Source: Clostridium collagenovorans DSM 3089 (lineage in GTDB: Bacteria; Bacillota; Clostridia; Clostridiales; Clostridiaceae). Taken from it: a stretch of DNA of 64,000 nt. Location: positions 1-64,000 of the forward strand of contig NZ_FQXP01000003.1 of NCBI RefSeq assembly GCF_900130005.1. The letters are read 5' to 3'. Below, piece after piece: positions 35,963 to 44,587 of this stretch. Each line of letters opens with the position of its first letter. The first letter of the stretch is position 1. A program made the translations under genes and the position numbers. The notes under the pieces were generated by a model, which was not told where the DNA came from, made no database searches, and worked only from the letters and a program-made list of their open reading frames with translations.

Positions 35963-36394
35963 ATGCTTAAAGTTAATTTTTATGAGTTAAATAGTATTGA
36001 AGATAATAAATTAGCATTTGCAGTAATAATGTCTAAGTTTAAAGATAAGTGGATTTATGTAAAACATAAGGAAAGGTGTACATGGGAAATTCCAGGAGGA
36101 CATAGGGAAAATAATGAATCTATTATAGAAACTGCATCTAGAGAATTATTTGAAGAAACTGGAGCAAATAAGTTTAAGTTAACACCAGTATGTATTTATG
36201 CTGTAGAAAGAAATGAAGAAGTAAATTATACAGAATCTTTTGGACAACTTTTCTATGCAGAAATTGAGTGTATTAATGAACTGCCAGAGTTTGAAATAGA
36301 AACAATAAAATTATTTAATGAAGTACCCAATGAATTAACATATCCTTTAATTCAGCCATACTTACATGAAAAGGTATTAGAATTTATTAGTTAG
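35963..36394 (+). CDS. NUDIX hydrolase
   Basis: This 143-residue protein has the Nudix box GGHRENNESIIETASRELFEETGA near residues 46-69 with all Mg2+-binding glutamates. GGAGG is well spaced from the ATG. The substrate is unknown. An eroded trace of the 54-bp repeat may follow at 36408-36455. Confidence 0.9.
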   Translation: MLKVNFYELNSIEDNKLAFAVIMSKFKDKWIYVKHKERCTWEIPGGHRENNESIIETASRELFEETGANKFKLTPVCIYAVERNEEVNYTESFGQLFYAEIECINELPEFEIETIKLFNEVPNELTYPLIQPYLHEKVLEFIS

Positions 36395-36499
36395 TAACGT
36401 ACCTTATAAGTTCTAATTTGTAGAGTAGAGTTTGTGAACAATTATTAATATTAAGCGAACTAAAAATTTTATTTATTTTAAGGAAGAAGGTTAATTGTT

Positions 36500-36967
36500 T
36501 TGATAAAATTACGAAACACTGCTAAAGCCATAATTATTCAAGATAATAAGATACTATTTGTAAAATATATTTCAAAAAGAACTGGAATTACATACTATGT
36601 ATTACCAGGTGGTGGACAAGAAGGTGGTGAAACATTTGTCGATACATTAAAGAGGGAGTGTTTAGAGGAACTTGGGGTTGAAATAGAAGTGGAAAGAATT
36701 GCACTTCTTACTGAATATATTGGAAAAAATCATAAATTTGCAGATATACATTCGGAATTGCATCGAATTGAATGTATGTTTTTTTGCTCATTGAAATCTT
36801 CTATAGACTTGCACAAAGCCACTAATACTGACACTGACCAAGTAGGATTTGAATGGATTGCTTTTGATGAAATGAAAGATAAAACTGTGTATCCTGAAGC
36901 CTTAAAAAGAGTTTTTGACAAACAAGGAAACATTACAACACCCTTATATTTAGGAGATACATTTTAA
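36500..36967 (+). CDS. NUDIX hydrolase
   Basis: This 155-residue protein from a TTG has the box GGGQEGGETFVDTLKRECLEELGV near residues 37-60. The body (NTAKAIIIQDNKILFVKY) is of the common MutT-like group. AAGGAAGAAGG lies upstream. It differs clearly in sequence from the preceding NUDIX gene, so it is not a recent duplicate. Confidence 0.9.
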   Translation: MIKLRNTAKAIIIQDNKILFVKYISKRTGITYYVLPGGGQEGGETFVDTLKRECLEELGVEIEVERIALLTEYIGKNHKFADIHSELHRIECMFFCSLKSSIDLHKATNTDTDQVGFEWIAFDEMKDKTVYPEALKRVFDKQGNITTPLYLGDTF

Positions 36968-36988
36968 AACTGTTAATTCACAATCTAG

Positions 36989-37423
36989 ATAAATTGCGAA
37001 GAAAAAAATGAATTAATTGAGTTATATAAAGAATGTTTTGGAGAGAATTGCTGGAATAATGAGCTATGGAGCGAAATTTTAGAAGACTTAGGACATAATA
37101 TTATTTATTTAGTTAAACAAAGTAATGAAATAATTGCATATTTAATGGTCTTCAATTGGGGACAAGAAAAAAATTACGTTAAAATCACTAGCATAGGAAC
37201 TAAAAGTTCTTTTAGAGGACAAGGATTAGCACATAAATTAATTGAAACAATGATAGATGATATGAAAAGAGAGGGAATGAGGGATTTTAGAGGAGAGACA
37301 AGGGTTACAAAGTATCCAATGCAAAAGGTATTTAGTGATTTTAATTTCAGATGTGTAGAAACTTTTAAAGAATATTATGATAACACTATGGAAGATGCAT
37401 TGAGATATAATTTAAATATCTAA
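36989..37423 (+). pseudogene. RimI-like GNAT, second copy with lost start
   Basis: The frame is open from 36989 and nearly identical to the gene at 34786 from its residue 12 on, but the start region is scrambled (aatctagataaattgcg in place of the intact start) and no in-frame start codon with a ribosome binding site remains; the first ATG is at 37145. The 45 bp after its stop also match those after the intact copy, showing duplication of a block of at least 480 bp. Confidence 0.8.
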
Positions 37424-37479
37424 ATATATTTAACATTATAAAACAGAGTGAAAAATAGGAATTTGTGGGGGTAAGCTCT

Positions 37480-37920
37480 ATGAATATAAGAAAAATCACA
37501 GGGGACAAAAAAGAATATATTGACTTGTTATTGCTGGCAGACGAACAAGAAAGTATGATAGACAACTATCTTGAACTTGGTGAAATGTTTATTCTGGATG
37601 ACAATGGGGTAAAAGCTGAATGTGTGATTACCAGAGAAGCGGAGGGCATTTATGAACTCAAAAATATTGCAGTCGTGCCTAATTGCCAACGAAAAGGCTA
37701 TGGAAAAAGAATGATAGAGTTTCTGTTCTCCTATTACAAAGATTGTAAAACGATGCTTGTTGGAACTGGGGACTGTCATTCGACTCTTTCTTTTTATAAT
37801 ATATGCGGTTTTACAGAATCACACAGAATAAAGAACTTTTTTATAGATAACTATGATCACCCAATATTTGAAGATGGAAACCAACTTGTTGATATGATTT
37901 ATCTGAAACGAGAGCGATAG
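37480..37920 (+). CDS. GNAT acetyltransferase
   Basis: This 146-residue protein has NIAVVPNCQRKGYGKRMIEFLF near residues 65-86, the acetyl-CoA loop, and STLSFYNICGFTESH after it. The ATG at 37480 follows GTGGGGG. Codons such as CTG, GTG and ACG are more frequent than in neighbouring genes, which suggests a different donor. The gene abuts the duplicated GNAT block. Confidence 0.87.
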   Translation: MNIRKITGDKKEYIDLLLLADEQESMIDNYLELGEMFILDDNGVKAECVITREAEGIYELKNIAVVPNCQRKGYGKRMIEFLFSYYKDCKTMLVGTGDCHSTLSFYNICGFTESHRIKNFFIDNYDHPIFEDGNQLVDMIYLKRER

Positions 37921-37931
37921 TATCTTTATGT

Positions 37932-38189
37932 GACTTATACATTAAGATAATAGAAAAACATAATTCTATAGGCTTAACAAGTTATGTAGAACCTAAAATT
38001 ATAAACTATTATAGTAGGGGTTATCTTGGTTTTGATTCTGAAATTATATTAAAAGAATTAAGCAGCGAAATTAACTGGAGTAATATAAAAGATGTTGATT
38101 TACTATCGAGAATAGAATTGTTTGATGACTCTAACTTTGGATGTAATTATTCTATTAACAAAAGAATAGTTGAGGAGTCAGTACAATAG
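37932..38189 (+). pseudogene. C-terminal remnant of an unrecognised protein
   Basis: An open frame of 85 codons without a start reads DLYIKIIEKHNSIGLTSYVEPKI...LSRIELFDDSNFGCNYSIN...ESVQ. Codon use and composition look coding. The family was not recognised. The left end runs into the tail of the GNAT gene, so its beginning was deleted. Confidence 0.45.
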
Positions 38190-38392
38190 AAATAAATAAT
38201 GTAAAGCGATAAACATAATATTTAAAACACAATCTGATTATAGTAGGAGTCAATTCTTGTATCAAAATAGAACATTGAGAGAATATAAGAAAACTACAAA
38301 TGTAATATTTAAACTTAACTGTAAGGCTGACAATTAACTAAATTACAGTAAATTATTTGTGCAGTATTATTCTTAATAATAAGGAGAATAAA

Positions 38393-38926
38393 ATGAGGAA
38401 TATAATATTATTTTCAGGTGAACCTAGAATTGGAAAGACTACCATAATAAAAAAGATTATTCAAATGGTTGGAGAATGCAATTGTATAGGGTTTTATACA
38501 GAGGAAGTGAGAAATGATTTTGATAGGATAGGATTTGATTGCGTAAGTTTAGATGGTAAACGACAAAGAATAGCAGATGTTAATTTACAAGGTGGTATTA
38601 GAATAGGAAGATATGGTATCAATGTAAAAGCATTTGAGGAGTTTGCATTACAGACTATTAGTAATTATTCTAATAGAAATAAAATAATCATTATAGATGA
38701 AATAGGACCTATTCAATTATTATCAACAAAATTTAAACAGGAAATAGGTAATATATTAAGTGGTAACAATTGTGTTATAGGAACAATTTTTTATGATAAA
38801 CATCCCGATATAGATGAGATAAAAAAACTTCCTGGGATTAAAGTCTATTTAATAACAAGCGAAAATAAAAATACTATTCTAGAAAATATATTTCATAACA
38901 TACAAGGATTAATTTCGAAAGCATAA
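38393..38926 (+). CDS. THEP1-type nucleoside-triphosphatase
   Basis: This 177-residue P-loop protein has Walker A GEPRIGKTT (9-17) and Walker B IIIDEIGPIQL near 103-113, the THEP1/NTPase_1 layout, and a segment IGFYTEEVR near 40. It hydrolyses nucleoside triphosphates; the cellular role is unclear. The ATG at 38393 follows AAGGAG. Its last codons and stop fall inside a GNAT-derived scrap, so the native C-terminus may be altered. Confidence 0.85.
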   Translation: MRNIILFSGEPRIGKTTIIKKIIQMVGECNCIGFYTEEVRNDFDRIGFDCVSLDGKRQRIADVNLQGGIRIGRYGINVKAFEEFALQTISNYSNRNKIIIIDEIGPIQLLSTKFKQEIGNILSGNNCVIGTIFYDKHPDIDEIKKLPGIKVYLITSENKNTILENIFHNIQGLISKA

Positions 38927-38957
38927 TATTATTTATTTAGTTAAACAAAGTAATGAA
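38922..38957 (+). repeat. 36-bp scrap of the RimI-like GNAT gene
   Basis: cataatattatttatttag and the following bases are identical to 37094-37129 within the second GNAT copy. The scrap supplies the stop codon of the THEP1 gene, marking a recombination joint. Confidence 0.75.
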
Positions 38958-39017
38958 TCATTGTATTATAGGATGAAGGATTATGAATTTTAAAAAGTTT
39001 TATTGAGGAGGAGTATA

Positions 39018-39680
39018 ATGAATATTTTATTAGATGGACTAGACTTTCATGAATCATGGGCATATAAAGCATTAAAAAATATAATTAAACCTGAGTATAA
39101 AATTTGTGTGATCCCTTTTGCCTTTCATGAAGATTGGATAAAGAACGAGGCGGAGTGGAAAAAATCCTATAATAAAATAAGTGGTGAATATTATAAAAAT
39201 ATAGTTACGCCATTTTACACTTATGGAATAGAAGATGATAATGTAACATTGGTTAATTATTTTACAGATAGTTCAGAAGGTGCTAAAACAAAAATTAATT
39301 CAGCAGATATAGTCTTTTTTACAGGTGGGTTTCCAAATAAAATAATGAGCAGGTTATTAGAGTTAGACTTGGTTAATACTGTTGAACATCATAGTGGAAT
39401 AATAATGGGGTGGAGTGCTGGTGCTATGATACAATGCTCGGATTATTATATTTCGCCAGATAAAGATTATCCAGAGTTTATTTATGAAAAAGGATTGAGA
39501 TGTATAGAAAATTTTGCAGTTGAAGTACACTATAAAAATACTGATTCACAAAAGAAAAGTATTGAAAAATATATAAGAGAAAACAGAAAGATGGTATATA
39601 CTACACAGAAGCAAAGTGCAATAATCGTAGATAGTGATAAGGTTACATTATTAGGAAATGCAAAAGTTTATAAAATATAA
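39018..39680 (+). CDS. Peptidase S51 (dipeptidase E-like)
   Basis: This 220-residue protein has the nucleophile elbow GWSAGAM with Ser133 and FFTGGFPNKIM near 100-110, typical of S51 peptidases, which cleave Asp- or other dipeptides, or related glutamine-amidotransferase-like hydrolases. The ATG at 39018 follows GAGGAGG; an upstream in-frame codon at 39003 lies before that site. A 54-bp repeat begins 14 bp after the stop. Confidence 0.85.
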   Translation: MNILLDGLDFHESWAYKALKNIIKPEYKICVIPFAFHEDWIKNEAEWKKSYNKISGEYYKNIVTPFYTYGIEDDNVTLVNYFTDSSEGAKTKINSADIVFFTGGFPNKIMSRLLELDLVNTVEHHSGIIMGWSAGAMIQCSDYYISPDKDYPEFIYEKGLRCIENFAVEVHYKNTDSQKKSIEKYIRENRKMVYTTQKQSAIIVDSDKVTLLGNAKVYKI

Positions 39681-39693
39681 ATATAATACAAAA

Positions 39694-39747
39694 TCCAATT
39701 TAGAGAATAGATTTTAGTAAGACAATGAAATTTGATAAATAATTGTA
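39694..39747 (+). repeat. 54-bp interspersed repeat, copy 4
   Basis: Begins tccaatttagagaatag and ends aataattgta. See copies at 7293, 28697 and 35820. Confidence 0.8.
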
Positions 39748-39781
39748 TTAAATGGGTAAGAAAATGGAGGGGATTTAAACT

Positions 39782-40792
39782 ATGAATCATATGGGTACAA
39801 GAGAGATTGCAACTGACCGCTTATTATTAAGAGAATTTAAAGAGTCAGATTGTAAAAATATGTATAAAAATTGGGCAAGTGATGACAGGGTTTCTAAATA
39901 TGTACTATGGGATACTCATAAGTCTGAGGATGTAACTAAAGAGAGAATAAATAATTGGGTTTCTAAATATGAAAATCCAAGTGTATATAATTGGGCAATA
40001 GAACTAAAAGAGATAAATGAGGTTATAGGAAATTTAATAGGACAACCTATTCATGAAAAAGAAATAGTTCAACTTAAACATGATATAAAGGTTAGATGTG
40101 TTGTTTTTGACTTATTTGAGACATTACTCCATGATATTAAAGTGGATTTTAACTCTGGATTAGCATATCTTCATAAAAATATTTTATCAAGTGATACTGA
40201 TGAAGTTGAGTTTTTAGAGTATGCAGGTACCTATTGGAAGGGGTTATATGACAAACGAAGCAAGGACAATTCAGAACTGGCATTTGAAGAGGAACTTTTA
40301 GATTTTAAAAATAAGTATGGTTTTAAAGTAGAACATTCAATAGAAGAAATTTTATTTAATTGTGCACTTAAAATTAATACTACGGAGCTGTTTAATGATA
40401 CCATTTCTACATTAGAGCAACTTAAGGCATTAGAAATTCCAGTATATTTATTAAGTAATTCAATATTCAAAAGGAATATCATGGAGAGATTTATCAACCA
40501 GTATGACTTAGAAAAATATTTTGTTAATATACATTTTAGTGCTGATTATAAGATTAGGAAACCTCATGAAGGTTTATTTAAAATAGTATTTGATGATATC
40601 CAAAGGTATGACGCTACTATTGAGAGGCAGGAAGTTTACTTTGTTGGTGATAATTTTAAAGCAGATGCTTTAGGAGCTAAGAATTTTGGGTTCACACCGG
40701 TTTTTTTAAATCGTAAAGATGATTGTAGTATTAATAAGGAAAGTTTTATTGAGATTAAAAACCTAAATGGATTGTTGGAGATAATTAGTTGA
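39782..40792 (+). CDS. In-frame fusion: N-terminal half of a GNAT with a HAD-like hydrolase
   Basis: Residues 1-~90 (IATDRLLLREFKESDCKNMYKNW...NEVIGNLIGQ) are the first half of a RimJ/RimL-type GNAT; it stops before the acetyl-CoA loop. From ~103 a complete HAD hydrolase follows: VRCVVFDLFETLL (motif I with DxF in place of the usual DxD), LLSNS (motif II), KPHEG (motif III) and VGDNFKADALGAK (motif IV). The HAD part has no start codon of its own, so it is expressed only through the fusion. AATGGAGGGG precedes the ATG. Confidence 0.8.
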   Translation: MNHMGTREIATDRLLLREFKESDCKNMYKNWASDDRVSKYVLWDTHKSEDVTKERINNWVSKYENPSVYNWAIELKEINEVIGNLIGQPIHEKEIVQLKHDIKVRCVVFDLFETLLHDIKVDFNSGLAYLHKNILSSDTDEVEFLEYAGTYWKGLYDKRSKDNSELAFEEELLDFKNKYGFKVEHSIEEILFNCALKINTTELFNDTISTLEQLKALEIPVYLLSNSIFKRNIMERFINQYDLEKYFVNIHFSADYKIRKPHEGLFKIVFDDIQRYDATIERQEVYFVGDNFKADALGAKNFGFTPVFLNRKDDCSINKESFIEIKNLNGLLEIIS

Positions 40793-40909
40793 AGTATAAG
40801 TTATACAGTGAATGCTAGAAATTTCGTGATTAAATTAAATTTAATGAATATCCTTAATATAATATGATCATTAAATAGAAACTTGTAAAATTGAAAGGAA
40901 AAGTTCTTG

Positions 40910-41458
40910 ATGATAAAAGGAGTAATTTTTGATATGTATGAAACACTAATAACTCTTCATCAAAGTCCACTATATTTTGGTACACAAATGGCTATAGATG
41001 CTGATATATCAGAAGAGGAATTTCAATCATTATGGAAACCGAGAGAGTATGACATAACTGTGGGAAAAATCACTTTGGAAGAAATATTAGAATTTATTCT
41101 TAAAGAAAAACGATGTTATTCTGAAAAATTATTTAATAAAATCGTGGAGAAAAGGAAAATATCAAAAAAAGAATGTTTCAAATATCTTCATCCTGAGATT
41201 ATTCCAATGTTAAATGAATTAAAGAAAAGAGAAATTTGTATAGGATTGATAAGTAATTGTTTTTCGGAAGAGGTTGAGGCAATGAAAAATAGTGAACTGT
41301 TTCCATATTTTGATGCTACATATCTTTCTTTTGAGCAAGGTTTGCAAAAGCCAGAAAAAGAAATGTTTTTTAGATGTATAGATAAGTTATCAGTATCTGC
41401 TGATGAATGTATATATGTTGGAGATGGCGGTAGTTTGGAATTGGAAACTGATTTCTAA
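40910..41458 (+). CDS. HAD-superfamily hydrolase, truncated at the C-terminus
   Basis: This protein has KGVIFDMYETLI (motif I), GLISNCFSEE (motif II), KPEKEMFF (motif III) and IYVGDGGSLELE (motif IV), after which it ends within a few residues (TDF). Related hydrolases continue about 20-40 residues with xGA...G. The next gene half begins at once in another frame, so the end was cut off by recombination. All catalytic motifs are present and it may still fold. GAAAGGAAAAG precedes the start; TTG 40907 is an alternative. Confidence 0.75.
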   Translation: MIKGVIFDMYETLITLHQSPLYFGTQMAIDADISEEEFQSLWKPREYDITVGKITLEEILEFILKEKRCYSEKLFNKIVEKRKISKKECFKYLHPEIIPMLNELKKREICIGLISNCFSEEVEAMKNSELFPYFDATYLSFEQGLQKPEKEMFFRCIDKLSVSADECIYVGDGGSLELETDF

Positions 41459-41459
41459 A

Positions 41460-41954
41460 ATGGAAGGATTTTATACTCCTAAAGGTTTTAAAATAATTAA
41501 ATTACATCAATGTTGGACTCCATTTGATATTTCTTCTAATGAAAGCATTGAAATAATTAAGTGGGCAACGAATAAAAATCTACCTATTTTTATTCATCTT
41601 TTCTCTGATAATCAAGTAAAAAAATTTATAAAAATTGCAAATAGCTTTGCAGACACAACATTTATAATTGCACATATGATTGGTTTTAAGACCATGAGTA
41701 CTATTCTTAAAAATAAAAATGTATATTTTGACATATCAGCTCCACAACTTTACTCAGAAGACATACTAAAAAGTGCAATTAACACAGTAGGTTGTGATAG
41801 GTTGATTTTAGGTTCTGACTCGCCTTATGGTAGAGATAATGTTGAAAAGAATATTAAAAGGTTAAATAAATTACTGCTTACAGAAAATCAGATTAAAAGC
41901 ATCTGCGGAGAAAATATCATCAGAATATTACAACTAAAAAAGATAAATCAATAA
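41460..41954 (+). pseudogene. C-terminal two thirds of an amidohydrolase-2/TatD-like hydrolase
   Basis: The frame reads MEGFYTPKGFKIIKLHQCWTPFDISS...LPIFIHLFSD...FIIAHMIGF...VYFDISAPQ...RLILGSDSPYGRD. The IHL, AHM and GSD elements are the later metal-binding positions of amidohydrolase-2 barrels; the first HxH strand is missing. There is no good ribosome binding site. It lies directly against the truncated HAD gene. Confidence 0.7.
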
Positions 41955-41970
41955 CTCCCAATCTTAATAT

Positions 41971-42285
41971 TTAGTGAAACAAAGCAATTGAATAATTGCA
42001 TACTTAATGATATTCAATTGGGGACAAGAAAAAAATTACGTTAAAATCACTAATATAGGAACTAAAAGTTTTTTTAGAGGGCAAGGATTAGCTCATAAAT
42101 TAATTTAAACAATGATAGAGGATATGAAGAAATAGGGAATGAGGGACTTTATAGGAGAAACAAGGGTTACAAACTATCCAATGCAAAAGGTATTTAGTGA
42201 TTTTAAATTCAGAAGTGTATAAACTTTAAGGGCTTATTATGATAATCATACTTAATATGCATTGAGATATCATATAAATATCTAA
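41971..42285 (+). pseudogene. RimI-like GNAT, third copy, with five stops
   Basis: Aligns codon for codon with the intact gene at 34786 from its LVKQSKE to the stop, without insertions or deletions. Five codons became stops (four GAA/GAG to TGA/TAG/TAA-type G-to-T changes and one CAA to TAA). The ~45 bp beyond the stop also match. The first ~50 codons are absent. Confidence 0.8.
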
Positions 42286-42385
42286 ATATATTTATAGTTA
42301 TAAACCATAGTGGAAAATAGGAATTTGACACTTGGATTATATAAGATAAGAATTAAACATAATAATTTTTTTAGGAGGATATAAA

Positions 42386-42832
42386 ATGAGATGTAAAATG
42401 TGTGAAAGCCAAGAAAACATAAAGGATGACCCATATTTTATTATGGAACTTGAAACAGGGTATGTAATTTTAGGATGGTTTCAGAGATTTAAGGGATATA
42501 CTGTGTTTAATTGTAAGGAGCATGGTCCTGAATTGCATAATTTAGAACCTTCTTTTAAGATTAAACATCTTGAAGAAATGTCAATAGTAGCTGAAGCTAT
42601 TTCTAATATATTTAAGCCTGATAAGATGAATTATGAGTTATTAGGAAATGGGTGTCCTCATATTCATTGGCATTTATATCCGAGAGTAAAGGGGGATACT
42701 CCTATAATTAGCTCCGTATATCAATTGTCCAATGAGGAGTTATTTGATGAGTCTACAAGACCAAGTGAGGAACTAAGAACCGAAATGAAAGAAAAGATTA
42801 AAAATGAAATCATTAGATTACTTTCAAGATAA
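42386..42832 (+). CDS. HIT-family nucleotide hydrolase/transferase
   Basis: This 148-residue protein has the histidine triad HIHWHLYP with His92, His94 and His96 following NGCP, and an N-terminal zinc-ligand-like pair CKMC. HIT proteins hydrolyse AMP-linked phosphoramidates or diadenosine polyphosphates. AGGAGG precedes the ATG. Stands alone. Confidence 0.9.
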   Translation: MRCKMCESQENIKDDPYFIMELETGYVILGWFQRFKGYTVFNCKEHGPELHNLEPSFKIKHLEEMSIVAEAISNIFKPDKMNYELLGNGCPHIHWHLYPRVKGDTPIISSVYQLSNEELFDESTRPSEELRTEMKEKIKNEIIRLLSR

Positions 42833-42885
42833 CAATTGAGTACAAGCAATTAGTAATAATGCTTATATGATGGAGAGGTCTTATA

Positions 42886-43797
42886 GTGAATTATACTGAA
42901 AAAGACGTGGAAAATATATTAAGTGAAGTAATGGTAAATGAAAAATTCACCATTACAGCAGTTGGCAATCATAGTATAGGTAGACATTTAGTATATAAAA
43001 TTTATACAGGTAACAGCAAATATATTTTTAAGATATATTATATAAAAGGCAAGCGTATAAGAGAGATAAACTCATTGAATATATTACAAAACAGTGGGGC
43101 TAGAGTACCTAAGGTAATAAAATATGGTGAATATCATGGTCATAATTGGATGATAAGTGAGTATATAGATGGGGTTGTTCTAGAAGGCATATTTCCCAAC
43201 CTAGATAAAGAAAATACATTATCTATATTTAAGGAATTAGGTGAATTCTTAGGTAAAATACATTCACATATGATTTTTGATTACGCAGCTAACTGGGATG
43301 AAAAAATAAAAGCTGATAACTTTAAAAATTATAAGATTAAAAAGTTTGAAGAAAGAATAAAAGAAATAGAAAATCAAGATTTACCAGATAAGAATCTATT
43401 ATTTAAAGCTGTAGCTATTATTAAGGAACATTATAAAGAGCTATTTAGTCCTACTAAATTCAGATTAACACATAATGATTTTGATGGTAGAAATGTATTA
43501 GTTGAAGAGAGGGCTGGAATTTATAAAGTAAAAGCAATAATAGATTTCGAGCAAAGTTACCCTGATAATTGTGAGAATGATCTAGCTAATTTATATTTCA
43601 AATATTTTATTGAAAACAAAGAGTACGAGAAGTATTTTATGGATGAATATTGCTTATATATGAAAATTGATGAAGATTTTCATAGAAAATTAAAGTATTA
43701 TTTAATACTTATGGTAATAGAACACTGTAGTTGGTCATATGAAAAAGCAAATGATTACTACAGTGAAAACATCGAATTCTTAAAGAAACTTTTATAG
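42886..43797 (+). CDS. APH-family phosphotransferase
   Basis: This 303-residue protein has the kinase-like fold of aminoglycoside/choline phosphotransferases: YIFKIYYIKG near 45, WMISEYIDG near 88, the Brenner motif THNDFDGRNVLVEE near 197-210 and IIDFEQSYPDN near 220. It may phosphorylate an antibiotic, a sugar or an amino alcohol. GGAGAGG precedes the GTG. No evidence in the window that it gives resistance. Confidence 0.85.
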   Translation: MNYTEKDVENILSEVMVNEKFTITAVGNHSIGRHLVYKIYTGNSKYIFKIYYIKGKRIREINSLNILQNSGARVPKVIKYGEYHGHNWMISEYIDGVVLEGIFPNLDKENTLSIFKELGEFLGKIHSHMIFDYAANWDEKIKADNFKNYKIKKFEERIKEIENQDLPDKNLLFKAVAIIKEHYKELFSPTKFRLTHNDFDGRNVLVEERAGIYKVKAIIDFEQSYPDNCENDLANLYFKYFIENKEYEKYFMDEYCLYMKIDEDFHRKLKYYLILMVIEHCSWSYEKANDYYSENIEFLKKLL

Positions 43798-43817
43798 ATA
43801 GGTATCTTTTTAAAATG

Positions 43818-43848
43818 TCTTAGTGAGCTAAAACTAAGCATTTTTTAT
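43818..43848 (+). terminator. Probable terminator
   Basis: cttagt (43818-43823) pairs with actaag (43833-43838), followed by CATTTTTT. Short stem. Confidence 0.5.
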
Positions 43849-44025
43849 GATAAAAGTGGATATCAAAGCTATGATTAAGGAATTTAAGACAAGAGTATTG
43901 ATAGTTCTATAAAGTTAATTATTTTTATATTTTATGGGATTGAATTTCCGATTTATATATAATGAAAATATATAGCATTTAAAAGTTATATTAAGATATA
44001 AATTTACAATTGAGGGATGATAGAT

Positions 44026-44421
44026 ATGAATATATTAAATAGTGATACAATAAAAATTAAGTCTTGGATGGGGTGTTTAGGCTTTTTAGGATTTTTGGGT
44101 CCAATAGTTTACTATATCTCTAAAAATACCACTGCTTTTCTCTTTGAAGTATTCTTTGCATTTTTTGCATTGTATTGGGAGGGAAAGTTTTCAACTAACA
44201 TTAAAGATGAAAAGTTTATTTATAATAAATTGCGTGCTGGTGATATGAGTGGAAAATTTGGTTTAGTTGGAGTAATAATAATTATCTTTAATGCATTTAC
44301 TAATCCAAGTATTGAAGGGAGATATACATATTTGATTATGTGTCTACCAATAATATTATCAGTACAAATAATAGCAAGATCTTTTTTGTTGTATAAGTAC
44401 GAAAAAAAGATTCAACGTTAA
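44026..44421 (+). CDS. DUF3796 membrane protein
   Basis: About 131 residues from the ATG at 44026; an ATG at 44017 overlaps the GAGGG site. It has the DUF3796 start WMGCLGFLGFLG, followed by FFAFFALYWEGK, and four hydrophobic segments. DUF3796 genes usually lie next to a short HTH regulator; none is seen here. Function unknown. Confidence 0.8.
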   Translation: MNILNSDTIKIKSWMGCLGFLGFLGPIVYYISKNTTAFLFEVFFAFFALYWEGKFSTNIKDEKFIYNKLRAGDMSGKFGLVGVIIIIFNAFTNPSIEGRYTYLIMCLPIILSVQIIARSFLLYKYEKKIQR

Positions 44422-44441
44422 CAAGATATTTAAAAACAAAG

Positions 44442-44473
44442 TGGACAAATAGGACTATTTGTTCATTTTTATA
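44442..44473 (+). terminator. Terminator after the DUF3796 gene
   Basis: ggacaaatag (44443-44452) pairs with tatttgttc (44456-44464), with a 3-nt loop, followed by ATTTTTATA. Confidence 0.65.
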
Positions 44474-44587
44474 TACTCCATTATCAACCTTTATTTAAAA
44501 CAGAGACTAATTTTAATATAAGTTCTAATGTAGGGCCTTAAAGGACCATTAATAAATTGATTTAGTATGAAAAAAGGAGGGAATATA

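Noticed and set aside
7293..39747. Integron-like attC sites
   Set aside because: The 54-bp repeats are behind single genes as in integron arrays, but they lack the GTTRRRY/RYYYAAC core, have only weak symmetry, and no integron integrase was found.
42886..43797. Aminoglycoside resistance gene
   Set aside because: The protein has the APH fold only; no subgroup residues of known resistance enzymes were recognised, so only the family is reported.
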